From assembly GCF_963576545.1 (NCBI RefSeq), contig NC_083646.1, positions 15,479,238-15,543,237 on the forward strand: 64,000 nucleotides of DNA, read 5' to 3'. The DNA comes from Limanda limanda (lineage: Eukaryota > Chordata > Actinopteri > Pleuronectiformes > Pleuronectidae). The translations under genes and the position numbers were made by a program. Under the pieces are notes generated by a model. The model saw only the letters and a program-made list of their open reading frames with translations. It made no database searches and had not been told where the DNA came from. This document shows, piece by piece, positions 49,808 through 63,375 of the stretch (position 1 is the stretch's first letter; every line of letters begins with the position of its first letter).

Positions 49808-50706
49808 CATACTGATTAGCTAATCTGTATGTGCCATTTTCAGTTTCTTAATATACATTCAGGGTATGGTACATGTATTTAACCAGATCAGCGCGTGTAT
49901 TTATTTTAAAATTCATGTCAATATCAACATTTATTTTCTCTCTATGACTTTGACAAAAGATTGCTTCAACCATTAAATGGCACATAACAATAGGGTCTTC
50001 AATGCATTACAGCGGCATTTACTTTTAATGTGGTACTTATATATATTTACAGGACTACAGGAAATGTGTATGTACATATGTTGTGCATCTCTCAGACATT
50101 CCTCTTTTCATGTTAATCTTAAACGTTTATCTTGGCCTAGGTCTGATACAAGCTAAAGCTGAAAATGCAACATGCTGCACTGATGACCTCTGCGAAAGGA
50201 TCTTCATTAAACAGTCTTCCTTATTGATTTAGATGTGTTTCAGTATCCACCATAGAAATTGACCTGTTAAAAATGAAATTATTTGAATTATAATGTTTGA
50301 CATTTGGGTGTCATGTTTGGGGTTAGTATTTTCTTATTTCGTTCACTTATGGTTAAAAATGATTGTCAATCTGTTGTTTCCATTATTCCCCCAATGGTCA
50401 AACTTAGTTCAGATCATTTTAACATATACTTCAAAACAATGTTATTTATATTTGTCCTTTACTTGAGACTTCCTATTGGGCTCTTATTTTATTACTTCAA
50501 TAAATGTTTTCCATACACTGGTATAAAGTGAGTTCTGAGTTCATTATGTGTTTCTCCTCAAAATAACTCTCACACACTGCGAGGACAGACGGGGATCACG
50601 GAGCTTTATAAAGCACTAGTGGAGAATCTAAATATAGTCAGACATGACTCAATACTGGTCATTTCAATGAGAGGATTGCTTGTATTTTTTTCCACTGGAT
50701 TGCCCA

Positions 50707-50720
50707 GTTACCAAGGCAAC
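50707..50720. promoter_or_regulatory. Perfect palindromic RFX X-box
   Basis: GTTACCAAGGCAAC fits the full X-box GTNRCC-N2-RGYAAC with both half sites intact. It is about 5 kb after spaca6 and 7.7 kb from the has1 first exon. Confidence 0.45.
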
Positions 50721-52939
50721 CAGTGATGCATTGTGACAGTACCTCCGGCAGGAAATGTGAACCCTAAATCATCGGATTTCTATGTGCGTGGATTAAATTG
50801 GATTATAATGAATCTGTCGGTCCTCTCTTATGTGGTGCTTGGGTCTGTTGTGCGTTTGGACTCCCTAAAGCTGAATAGGCAACAGATAGGAGTGGCCATG
50901 ACGTTAATACCGTGTAAAACTCCTTCAGGAAACCTCCCTGTTTACAGACCCATTATAATCTCTGAATCAAGTGTGGATAGAAGGTGTCAATCTGTTGTTG
51001 CGCCTGTAACAAACAGTTTGAGGCTTTTACCCACGTTCATAGTCGTGTACACCCACCACAATGGTAGGAGGCAATCGTGGATTACTTATTTGCTTGGTCA
51101 CCGGCAATTCATCATATTCTGAAGTATAACACAGGTCCGGATACAGTAAATGAGCTCTTCTATTGGAGAGAACACCATTGTGATGTCAAGCAACAACGTA
51201 TGACACAGTGTTTCTCGGAGATGTCATTGATTTTGATGACGTGAGAAATAACTGCTCCATTCAATATGTTATATATTCATCACATCATTTTGCTGGAATT
51301 GACTTGGCAGCACTGTTTCTCATAATCAGTCCAGTGGATTCACAAACGTAGAGCCAGATGCTAATTGTTGTGACGTTCCAGGGTTAAAAAAAACAACTTT
51401 CAGCCAAAAAACAAAGACACATGTTACGCACAGATTTTTTCACACAGTGACCTCAAACAATTTGGGAAGAGCTTTGAGCTCTGATTGGTGTCCGCTGGCA
51501 TGCAGCTTCAAACTGTGTTTCTGCGCAAGTTCCAGTAAATGATGGCAGCTCCACCAGCATGAGTGGGCCTGCTGTAGCTGACCGGGAGGCTCGCAACATG
51601 ATCACTGTCCCTGCAGACATGGTCAACACCCTTAACTTCATTCGTCCGAACACAATGTGCCAAGAATAACCAAATGCTCTAATGGAAAGCTCCATTCTTA
51701 TTCTGTGTAATGGTTTATTCTCTCATCTCTAGCCCATGTAGACATTTTGATTGTTTGTTAAAATAGTACATACATAAATGGCCGAAAGGATAAAAATGAC
51801 ATACAGTAATCGAAAGTGGGAAATACTGGATTGGAAATGGCAAATGTAAGCCAGACTAAAAAAAACATTAAATTTCTCCCATACTGGGCTACTGATTTCC
51901 TCCACTTCCCATTTTTTTTCCTTCTCCACATATCACCTTGTATCAATCATGACGTCAGTGCCGACATCCTGATGGAAGAAATCGTAAACTGCAGTTTCCT
52001 GCGTAAGTTCACCCCATCCTCCTCTGTGAAGCCTCCTCCCACCCAAAACCAGCAGCTCAGATAAACTCAGACCACAAAGCCGTCACTTCTGAAGGTGACA
52101 CAACATTGTGTGGCCCAAACCTCTGCCTCCCATTCTAGATCAAACGTGGGCCCCGACATGTGCGCTAGCTTAGACTGCTCCTCCTTCCTGATATCAGGGA
52201 GGGAGGCCCAGACAGGGTGGGGGAGGACAGGCTAATTGGAAACAGACACGAGGGGAAGTGATGTTTGGCTTCGTCAGACCTTCGGTTTGCTCCTCAAGTT
52301 CCCCCCCACCCCCTCTCCTTTCTCTGACTCATTAAGGCTCTGTCGCGGTTAAGAAAGTGGTGTCTTCTACTAAATCACCTCAGAGCTCTGATATCCACAC
52401 TGCGTCGATTACAGTGTGGCCGTAATATCCATTAGAGACAGATCCAGCTATCACGATGCGATCTGATGAGTAATGTAAATTCTTCTCACGATGAAATCCA
52501 GACACTTTTACTCATATGATAAAAAATTGTAAGCAGCCAAACCTCAGTTGTTTCAGCCACTGCCAGAAGCCTTGACTCACTGACGGCAGATACGTAGTTC
52601 GGCAGATGGTGTAATCCACGCTGGTGTTTCCTGTTTTACCAATGGTCTTGTGGTCATCGTCTGTTGTAGAATCTCAGGTTTGGAACGACTGCTAAGTAAC
52701 AGAGGCGACAACAGTGTGTCAATATTATAAGAAGCACAGATCAGGACCATCCTAGATAAACAGAATATTTTTGACAAGATGTACAATGGCTTCAATCAGT
52801 TTTACTCCATTGAGGCAGGATAATGCTCCACAGTGGTAAACGAAGCCTCTTAAAATATGACTGTATAAATTATCAATTACAGGTCAAAGTCCCTCATTCC
52901 AAAGAAAACTAGGACAGAAAGTACATAATTATACTAGAA

Positions 52940-52995
52940 TAATATATATATATATATATATATACATTATATACATTATATACATTATATATAAC
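52940..52995. repeat. (AT)n and 10-bp tandem repeat
   Basis: (TA)n of about 12 units, followed by three copies of a 10-bp unit (tacattatat). Confidence 0.9.
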
Positions 52996-54612
52996 AACAA
53001 GTGTTGTTTGTGTTTGTGACATATTCACTCATTATTATCATCATTATTCTTATCTGGTCACACTATTTCAGAAGGGTTATTAAATGAGACAAATATTCAG
53101 ATGTTTGCATTCACTTTTTTTAGGGGTATTTACTCTTATCATTCCAGTCTTGTTGTGAAATATGGAATAATTTAGTCACTATATTACACAACGCCATTTT
53201 TTTTTTTTTATGTTAAAATTCTTGGGCCTGGTGCTCTAGTCTTTCCGGATATATGTCATCCTCTGGTGAAAGACCAACACAACTTCATTATTTATTTTAA
53301 CGCAGGGCTGTTTTCAGTCTGAACTTCTACTTATTTATATATCTAGTTGCTTTAGTTGACCTCCTGCTTATATTCATCCACACATGAAAGTCTGCATTGT
53401 GGTGTACCCCAGTGTTCAGTTCTCAGCCCCATTCCGTTAGTCCTGTATGTGCTTTACCTGGAGGCGCAAATGTTTCAATTCATTAAATCATTCCTTAAAT
53501 CAGTTGGCAGAATTTATTATATCTGTTTAGAGAGATTTTCCTTTGTGTATTTTTCATTCATTTGTCATTTTTATTTACCTATATTTATGCTGTTCTTACT
53601 TTGCTTTGATTCTCTGCTTTTTTAACCAGCGTGAGTTGCACATGTGTGAGTCCATGGATTCACTGCAGTAGAATTTTATAGAAGTTCATACTTAGGCAGA
53701 TTTCCCCTCACTGTTAAATTCTTGTTGTTATTTGCATTCCCATACAGGTGAAATTTTCCATTGAGAATGCTCCTCCACACCTATTCCGTCAGAGTGTGAA
53801 GATTTTTCTTTAGGTGTGGATCTATAGTCAAGAGCCACTCTGGTGTTTGTGTAAATGGGAACACCTCACTTATGACATTAGGAATTTCCTGTGTATTGAA
53901 TTCTACATCCTACCATTGAATATCACTGGGATTGTTGACAAACTGTTCCTCAACAACTAACTAACATCGATTAACATTACAAAGCAGGGATCACTTTTGC
54001 CGCTCTCAAAAAACCCATTAGCAAGAACTGAGCCCTCGATGTTACGTAAAGGAATAGAAAAACATCCTCTTCACAATGTCCTGAGCGTGACTCTGACACT
54101 TGCCCTTTACGTAATATTTACTCTCCTTAGATCCCAGAACATGATGGAACATTTGTCTTTTGCATTCCTTTTACATTTTATTGTGACGTATCATGTGTTA
54201 GTTAAAGCATTAGGAACACACCAAAAGATATGTACATTTGAATTGTAAAGTGATTCATTAAATTTAGCTAACAATCACAATATCTTAAGTTCTATAAATA
54301 CATTATACCTGATACACAAAGCCTATTCTTGAATAGCCTATTCAAGCTAAATTATGAAGATAAATGAATGACAGATGAAATGGGGGTGTTGGGTGGGGAA
54401 AAATTCGCTTAGTAGTTTGGCGTTCCACATAAAAAATATTTTTTAAATAAATAATTTGACTGGCTCTGTACAATTTGGACTTTCACCACCACACTGCTCT
54501 CTCACTGAAGTGATTATAATAAAAAAAAACGAGAAAGAATCCTGCATGCTCTTTTCTGGACATAATGTTATTTGATTGAAAGAATACCAAACTGTGCATG
54601 TTAGAAAAACAT

Positions 54613-54618
54613 TTTATT
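54613..54618 (-). terminator. Candidate poly(A) signal of has1
   Basis: AATAAA on the minus strand (tttatt on plus), about 890 nt after the has1 stop. The 3' UTR would span 55509 to about 54595. Confidence 0.45.
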
Positions 54619-55509
54619 TTTCATCTTCAATTTGTTCACATTTTCAAATTATTTCCAGACATTACAACATATATATTGTTTAGAATATACATATAAACAT
54701 ACAACTTAGCAGTGTTTGTCCATTTCCCCTCAGAAATACAAAAAGTGCATCTCACAAAGTACTTCACATATCAAGAGAATAGATGTACAGCATCTAAATA
54801 TAATATTTAACAAGAAAAACCCTGAACCCATTGTTTCATAAGTGAATCCATGCTTTGGTCTTCATCCACAGTATGATCTCTTGTTATCTGCTTATTCATT
54901 TGTCCCATAGCGCAATAACTGAACTGCAGTTTCCATTATTTTCAAGGAAATCTGCAGAAAGGTTCTGTCCAGGATCCAGTGCAATAACAATAACAGTGCT
55001 GAAGTGAAGGTCACTTAACTTTAATGGCACAGTAATGCATCCGTGAGTGGAGTTCTTTTTACTGTTGATGCAATCTACACACACACACATATGTGGATGA
55101 TACCCTTTAATCCAAATGCGTTAAAATAAGTGAATAGCAGTTTTTCGCATGATTAGGTATTGAATAAATATTTGCTGGAAGGTAATCTCACCTGTCGTCA
55201 ACTGACAAAGAGAAACCTGAGAAGTGCATGAGCCCGAAAGCCCTCAGTACAGTTTCATTGAAATGTGCAACAACACCTCCACACTAATCAAACATTATAT
55301 ATAGAGATATTTTTTTGCCATGTGTTAAAAATTCTTTGGTTGTATGGATGTTTCTTCAAGATCACCAAAATGTATGGCCATTTCGTTTGTTGGTCCAGCA
55401 TCTGCATGAAACGACCCAAACTATCATTTCTAAATAATTTAAAGAAATCAAATGAATAAAATAAAGAAAATAGTTCTATTCGAAGAAAACTCAGTTCTTC
55501 ACCTCGGAC

Positions 55510-57540
55510 TTACACATTCACCGTGTATTTTTGAGCACGTTTTCTACATAACCTGCGGAACCATGCCCAATAGAGAAATATCATAAGCAGCCAGTAGCAT
55601 ATGTAGGCCACGGTGCCAAAGACTAAAAACTGAATCTCTTGAATCTTAGCTGGAGCGAACCAGTCCATGTGACTCTCCTTGTAGATTGTGTAACCCAGCC
55701 CACCTAACAAGATGGCTGCCCACACTGACAGAGGGAGGAGGGGGATGTAGTTCCCCACCATCTTTCGCCTGCCTGATGTACCCCAGCTGCTCTTGTTCAT
55801 GGTGATGATGGCGAAATACTTTGCCGGCAGCAGGCTCGTCATGTACAGAGCCGAGTAGAGGGACATGAACACCATCACCATGTCTCCGCGCAGGATGCAG
55901 GCATATGCCGCTTTCACCAGCCCAATCAGCTGGATGCAGCACAGGATCCAGAGGATGTCCCACAGCGTGCCGATCCAAAACAGCTGGATGATGGTGGCGG
56001 TCACGAAGAAGGGGAAAATACCTGAGATGATGGACTCGTAGGTCATCCAGAGGTGGTGCTTGTGCCACCACATTGCGTTGTACAGCCACTCACGGAAGTA
56101 CGATTTTGTCCAGCGAGTCTGCTGGTTGAGCCAGCGCAGGAACTGAGCAGGTGTCTCCGTGTAGCACTTGGAGCGAGCCGTGTATCTTTAATACAAATTC
56201 AGAAATAAGAACTTTAAAATCAACAGAGGTGCATTGTATCTTGTGTAATTTCTGTAAGGTTGAGAGGGTTCTTACTTGGTGGCGTAGCCCATGCTCAGCA
56301 TTCGGTTTGTGAGATGTCTGTCGTCACCAAATGTGCAGTGAGTTCCCAAAAACTTCTGATTGTACCAAGACTCCAGAAACTGCTGGAGGAGATCGTTCCT
56401 GTACAGACCTTCACGGAGCAAGTCAAGGAAACAGAAGTTACAAAGGGCTGCAACAACACCACAACACAGACGTGACTTCGGCTGCTTCTTTGAGAAAACA
56501 CTCACCCAGAGGCCCACTGATGCAGGACACACAGTTGAAGAAGGACTGGCAGGACCTTTCGATGTTGAAAGCCATCCAGTACCTCAGGCTGCTCATGAAG
56601 CTGATGTAGGACTCTTTCAGGTTGAGGATCATCACGTCTCCTCCCACAGCACCGTACTTGGGGTTACTCTCCAGCACCTTACACAGCTCAATAGTGGCCA
56701 GAGAGTCCAGCTTAGTGTCTGAGTCACACACCTGAGCAACGAGAAAGAGATTCATGTCATTAAAAACTTGCAACGCTGTACTTTTCTTTTCATAAAATGA
56801 TCTCAACAAAAAGAAACTCTTCAGGGATATACAGGAGGAAATAGAAATACCTGTATATAGTCAACTGAGGATCCAAGTGCTTTGAATGCCGTGTACATCA
56901 CATCCCGCTTGCCGCCCCATTTCTGCATGATGCACACACATCTCTTGCTCTGGATCAGGTGCTCTACCTCTTTTCTCTGTGGATCCTCTCCGACAACATA
57001 ATCTGGATCCCACATTGAGCCCACGGCCATTTCCTCGTCCTGCTGGGCCTGGGTGGGGTCCCATGTGTGGTAGTTATTCCTCCACACATAACAGCCAGGA
57101 TCTTGGTCTTTGAACACCTCTCTGAACATGTCCATCATATATCTGTCATCCTCTGAGTTCCCGTCCACCACCATGATGATGCGCAGCAGCTCAGGGGGAT
57201 ACTTGAGAGCCCTGATGGAGTTGAGGCACTCTCTGAGATAGGTGGGGTCCTCCTGATAGGCTGATATGGTGAAGCCAATGGTCTTGGTCAAGGTGCACGG
57301 GTTTGTGCGGGCTTTCATTCGCCGGTGTTCAATGAAGGCGAAGACGCTCTGGAAAAACACGTGGAGGGAGAGGAGCAGTCCATAAAAACCAAAGGAGATG
57401 ATTCCATACTGGGAGGTCGCCAGTTGGAAGCCGTCGACGTAGGCCCACACCATCACACCCAGGACCACCAGAGCGAAGAGGAAGGTGAGGATGGCACGGA
57501 TTACTGAGCCCAGCTTCTTCAACAAATGTTTCAGCTCCAT
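55510..57540 (-). CDS. has1: Hyaluronan synthase 1
   Basis: Plasma-membrane glycosyltransferase of family GT2 that joins UDP-GlcNAc and UDP-GlcA into hyaluronan and exports the chain. Coding exons: 57540-56851, 56731-56506, 56408-56276, 56185-55510; frames join without gap, 574 aa (human HAS1 578). Two N-terminal membrane helices (about 15-35, 45-70) precede the catalytic domain: ISAYQEDP (92-99), DGNSEDD (126-132), CDSD with the DxD metal site (232-235), SGPLG (302-306), GDDRH (333-337) and QQTRW (371-375), all conserved catalytic motifs. Four to five membrane helices follow. The HAS1 rather than HAS2/3 call rests on the position next to spaca6, as in human, and on general sequence; motifs alone do not separate the paralogues. 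A non-coding exon lies upstream (58335); the acceptor before the ATG was not fixed. Confidence 0.93.
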
Positions 57541-58334
57541 CGTGTTTCTTTACCTTGGGGACATATAACAACACAGCATCTTAGCATGTACATCCTTCAA
57601 GGGTGGATTCAAACCAAACACTTACTCAGACACTTGAAGCAATGTGGTATGGAAAAAGGGTGTAAGAAATGGAAAAAGCTGTTTTATGTGAAGTGTTGTA
57701 AGACGTCTTAACAAACTTTAACAACTTGGATAATAACCCAACAGTTGCACTAACAAATCCTTTGAGGTTCAAAATGAACAAGTCTGTCAATCCAAGAAAG
57801 TTTATCACTCACTATTGTTTAAAAAACACATGTTACAGTTCAGGTAACTTAGCAATAATGACATTAGAGTTCCAAAGAGCTATGGCACAAGTTACTATTT
57901 TTCAAACCTTTTTTTTTACTTATTTTAATTTATTTAATCATATCATTTATCTCATATATTATAAATAGCATTTGATACATTCTTAAATGTACCAGTTGAG
58001 AATGTTTCAGATGAGCAACAAGTTGAGCTTAAATATCCCAGAGAAACAAGCACAATACATGAATGTGTCAGAAACAACAAATACATGTTATAGGTTGATC
58101 CATAAATCCAGAGGTATCATCTGTGCTTACCATGTGACTGAATTAATAAATAAGCAAATAATAAATAAAATAAAAGTAATTATAAAAGGCTTTTAAAACT
58201 GCTGGCAGAAATCTGAACCACGTTTTATATTTAAATTCGTATTTTAAAATAATGGCATACAGTGATAAGATTTAGTCACATTAATATTAATTAATGGATT
58301 TATTAATATAGAAATTTAAAAAACAAGCTCCTAC

Positions 58335-58435
58335 CTGATGACAAGTTGTCCTGGCTGTAAACATGTGCCACATCCACTTGGTGCTGCTTTCTTCTCTACC
58401 TGATGCTTCCTGGCTTCTCAGGCTCCAAGGCTGAA
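58335..58435 (-). other. has1: Probable non-coding first exon of has1
   Basis: Donor on the minus strand is CATCAG then gtaggag, ending the exon at 58335. A TATA-like CATAAAAA (58460-58467, minus) would place the start near 58430. Two in-frame ATGs (58373 and 58362) inside this exon could open a short upstream reading frame. Confidence 0.5.
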
Positions 58436-59716
58436 CACGGGATGGAGCCATGATCGCGCTTTTTATGTGTCGGGAACTTACTATCATTTACGCGCGCCCC
58501 CGCTGACACAGCCGTGCGTCAGGACCAAGGCGGTGGTCCTGAAGGCATCACTGTGCTCTGTGCATGCGCGTGCTTTGTTTTCTCCCCTTTACCATGGCAA
58601 TGTTACGTTTACGACCTCCTACGCGCACACAATGCTTTCCCAAACAGGGATGTTCCCAAACTTTTCTGGTGGAAGCAGCTTCAAGTAGACAAAACAAACG
58701 CGCCAGTTGGTTAAAGGGATGTTTCTGGGGTTACCTCTGTATTCATGTCCACATCCCCATTTCTTTATTTAATCATAACTCAATAGCTGACATTGTATTA
58801 TTATATTCTATATTATTTTATCACCGGCTTCATCTTAGGGATGTTCGGGTCTAAGTATCATAAAAAAAGCAGCCCCAGTAAGTTATGTAGAGGAAAGTTC
58901 ATTATATTTCAGTAGGGCTGGGCATCAATAATTATCTCAATTTTTCACGATAAGATTCAGTGGAGCCAGATTCTGGGATGGAAGGATTCATACAAATGTT
59001 CTTCCACAAAATGTTACAAAAGATGCTTAAAAGACAATTGTATTCCTGTTATACTACTGATCTGATGTTGATTACTATTGCTCAGGAGTCAGTGCATGTG
59101 TATAATAGCCTGACCTAACACACACACAAACACACACACACCCTCAGGCGTGCATGTGAATACAACTGCACACTTGTCCATGTCTTTTGCTTTTGCTTTT
59201 ATATAGATATTAGTGTTTTGAGGCTTTACATGATATAGTTCATTTGCGGTCTCTCAGTCATTGTTATATCAATATGTCAGTTTTTGAATTATCTAATTTT
59301 TTTTTCAAACAATATTTAGGTGGAGGCTTTAAACTGCACCTATACTCTTTGTACTTTTCAATCTGTGCTAAATAATAAATCTACGATTCAATGGTATATT
59401 TCTAAACTGATCAACCTCATATTTGTAAAATGTTCTATTGTTTATCAAGTGTTTGTCATCCTTTGCTTATACAGCAACATTCAATACCACAACCTTCACC
59501 CAGAAACTTAAAAGAAACAAAAATGTGGCTTTTATGGTGAAAAGGTGTGACATTTTTTTAATCTTGATATAATTTTTGAATACATTGTCCAGCTCTAGAG
59601 TAGAAACTCTGCCCACAGAGAACAGCTTGTTGAGGTTTTTAGTCAAATCGACCTTGAGGGAGAGAAAGATAAGAAAACTCAGAGGCTGCAGTTCAGTCTG
59701 AACATAGGTGGGATGA

Positions 59717-59729
59717 TGCCCTCTGCTGG
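59717..59729 (-). promoter_or_regulatory. CTCF-core match (reverse)
   Basis: On the minus strand CCAGCAGAGGGCA, an exact fit to CCASYAGRKGGCR. Confidence 0.4.
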
Positions 59730-60519
59730 TACTCATCTGAAACTGCAGGAGCAAAAAAAAAAAAAAGGGAAAAAACTAAGGGGGTAGAATATAAATGCTG
59801 AGAAAAGGAGGTGTGACAGCATGAAGTTCTCGTGTCTGATCTTTCCCACTACTCTCTGACTATGAAAGACAAAAGCTGTCCCTCTGAGTTGCTGTCACTG
59901 TCCTGACTCTGCCATGATTACATCCCTGTAGAGTTTCTCTGTGGGCAGATCTGTTCATGAAGGTCCACACCCTTTGCCACAGGAGCTGGCCTGAGCCGTC
60001 AACAAGCTTCATGTCAGACCCAAATAGAAGCCACCAGGCCGCTGATGTCATGTGCGCAGGCCGTGCCAGTGTTTAGGGGATGATGAAGTGGCCTGACTTA
60101 CTGGAAATGTTATTATTTGTGGGGTTTCTGCAGGAGATGTCTGTGTTCACTTTAATGTAATCCATCCGCACTGTGCTTTAGATAATCTTATAGGTGTCTT
60201 ATTATAATATGATCACCTTAGTTACCAGGCTATTACCCTCAAGTTCGGCCTGTTGGCCAAAACACTTGATGGCACAAAACTGAGGTTATGTCCCAACATC
60301 CGCTGGCGGCTGCTAACATCTACTGGTAGTTGGTAACTCAAATTGTGCAGAAGACCTTCAAACGTACAAGGGATATTCACCATCTAGTCCTATATTCTAT
60401 AATACAATGTGACACCATGTGTGTGCTATGGCCACATGCTACCCTGAATACACAAATTAAATCAGATTAATTCAATTAACATCAATTTGAATCTGACTTT
60501 GTTTTTTGCTCTGCAAATG

Positions 60520-60815
60520 TGCAGCATTACACAAAAACTACTGGGCAGATTAAACTTGGTGGCAGAGTGTGTTATGGGTCAATAAACAACCTGTTAGATT
60601 TTGGTGTGTATCCAGACCAGGGAGCTTTTTCCAACATTGCCAGATAGACGTTTTTTAAAACTTTCACAATTTTCCCAGGAAATAATAAACAATCTGGCAT
60701 ATTCAGGGAACTGATATATGTTAATGTGTTAAGTTTGGTGCAGGTTGAATTTAATCAATGGGGACTGTCTGGCCTTGGCAGAGGAAGGTGCTCTTCTGAC
60801 TGTCATTCTAGTTGT
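60520..60815 (+). repeat. Dispersed teleost repeat fragment
   Basis: 'acaaaaactactgggcagat', 'gtttggtgcaggttgaattt', 'gggactgtctggccttggca' and 'gactgtcattctagtt' follow, in order, an abundant fish repeat known for the end '…gccttggcggaggt…gccattctagtt'. Class not assigned. Confidence 0.55.
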
Positions 60816-62052
60816 TCAGTTATATTCAGTCAGTCCGCTTATTGGCTTATTGCTCTGGTCATATGAAAACCTCATGGCTTCACTATTGGTTTCTTCTGAG
60901 ATGGCTGGTCGTTGCAGTGTCCGATGGCTGGACTTTAAAAAAAACTGTGGCCTCATCGAGTACATGTACTGCAAAGGACACTGCAGACGGATAAGTATTC
61001 TTACCATTGTGAGATTGTGAGTTCTAAGCAGCTCGCTAACGTGGTTTGTGGATTTCTGTAGAATTCCAAACATGGACATCTATGTTGCCAAAACCATACA
61101 ACCCTGTCCAAAGCCACGTTTTCAAATAAAAAATCTGCAGCATCCATGCAGCATAGCTTTGATAAGAGCTTTCTTTTTCTACGTGGGTCATGAGTCCTCA
61201 GAAAACCTTGTCAGGCCCCAGTCTTTATTTGGTGGTCAAGCAAATGCCTGGTGACTCACTCCTCCTCTCTCTGCCACACCCAGGCAACCAGAATCCACTT
61301 AAACCATTCTGGGATTTTGTGATTGAGTTTTCTCATGTGTGCACCTGCTGTTTTATTAGCAGTTTGAGCCCGTTCACACAGATGTTACTGAGCAGTGTCC
61401 TAGGAAGGGGTTCAGGGCACTACTTACTTCTTTAGGGTGCAACAATTGTGCACCTTCACATCAATACTCAGGCTGCACCGAGACACTGGAGTTTTGAAGA
61501 GCTACAGATTTACAAAAGGAAAAAACTCTGAGTCGATAGTCAACTGGCTAAATACCACCTTTGTCGCAGTGCTCCATACTCACTGATTATGGAGTGTGGC
61601 CAGAGTGTGCAGCATGCTTTATGGTTTCAGCCCACAGAGAGCAGTGTAGCAGCATTTTTCTGCCTCAGTGATTTATTGTTGGCTGACTGCAAAAATCACA
61701 ACTCGTCCCTTGTGTTGTCTTTCTTCTCCTGAGGCATCTTCGAGCTAGAAACGTGTCAGTCCATTTGACGTGAATCAGTCAGAGTTTGTCAAGATAAGTT
61801 AGTGTGAGGCAGCTGACCGTGTGTTACAATCTCAGACGTGTGTTTTGATTTACAGCCATGCAAAGATATGAATTATGGCAGTGAAGTGGATTTTCAAAGA
61901 TGTACAGGCTTCTTCTTGTTTAAGGCAAAACATGTGGATGAGACCAGATGTGCTGTGTTGTTATATTCTTAGATGCCAACACATTCTGAGGACGCACACA
62001 CTAATAGACTTGTATAAATGACACCATACACACAAGACCTCTCATAGTTGAC

Positions 62053-62058
62053 TTTAAT
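62053..62058 (-). terminator. Candidate poly(A) signal of the trypsinogen gene
   Basis: ATTAAA on the minus strand (tttaat on plus), about 46 nt after the stop codon; short 3' UTRs are usual in digestive protease genes. Confidence 0.5.
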
Positions 62059-62103
62059 GATGTTGCCATGTGCTGCACATGATTTCTTTTACAGCTCTGA
62101 TGC

Positions 62104-63236
<1,133 letters not shown>

Positions 63237-63300
63237 GACTTCTGTTTGTTATACTGGCAGATTAATGTGCACTTTCCCCCGAGCTTCAGGTATTTCAGCC

Positions 63301-63375
63301 CTTTTTTATCTTTCTTCTCAAGGTCTTCTATCATTAGCGATACACCTCAAACACTAAACATGTGTTGAATTTCCC
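63301..63375 (-). promoter_or_regulatory. Trypsinogen promoter: TATA-like box and candidate PTF1 site
   Basis: GATAAAAAAG at 63301-63310 (minus) is TATA-like and about 65 bp before the ATG. CATGTG (63359-63364), five bases, then TTTCCC (63370-63375) on plus has the E-box plus TTTCCC plan and spacing of the PTF1 site of acinar-cell genes. Confidence 0.4.

Larger units (their letters stand above)
45850..54600. other. Intergenic region between spaca6 and has1 (convergent genes)
   Basis: No coding exon supported; frames up to 129 aa (50733-51122) are unrecognised. Holds the SINE at 46572-46772, a repeat piece at 48650-48895, (CA)n at 47099-47119, an AT microsatellite at 52940-52995, CTCF-core matches at 45940 and 49795, and a perfect X-box at 50707-50720. 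Confidence 0.5.
58436..62035. other. Intergenic, has1 to trypsinogen
   Basis: No coding exon supported. The has1-proximal 150 bp are CpG-rich (ttacgcgcgcccccgctg). A short (CA)n lies near 59114-59140, a possible decayed hAT-type start near 58915 ('agtagggctgggcatcaata'), a CTCF-core match at 59717-59729 (minus) and a dispersed repeat at 60520-60815. Confidence 0.45.

Noticed and set aside
50733..51122. 129-codon plus frame after the X-box
   Set aside because: No recognised similarity and no supporting signals.
46946..51957. Two perfect TGACGTCA sites (46946, 51950)
   Set aside because: About one is expected by chance in 64 kb for a palindromic 8-mer, so two are not notable.
55646..56089. 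147-codon minus frame
   Set aside because: Shadow of the last has1 exon in another frame.
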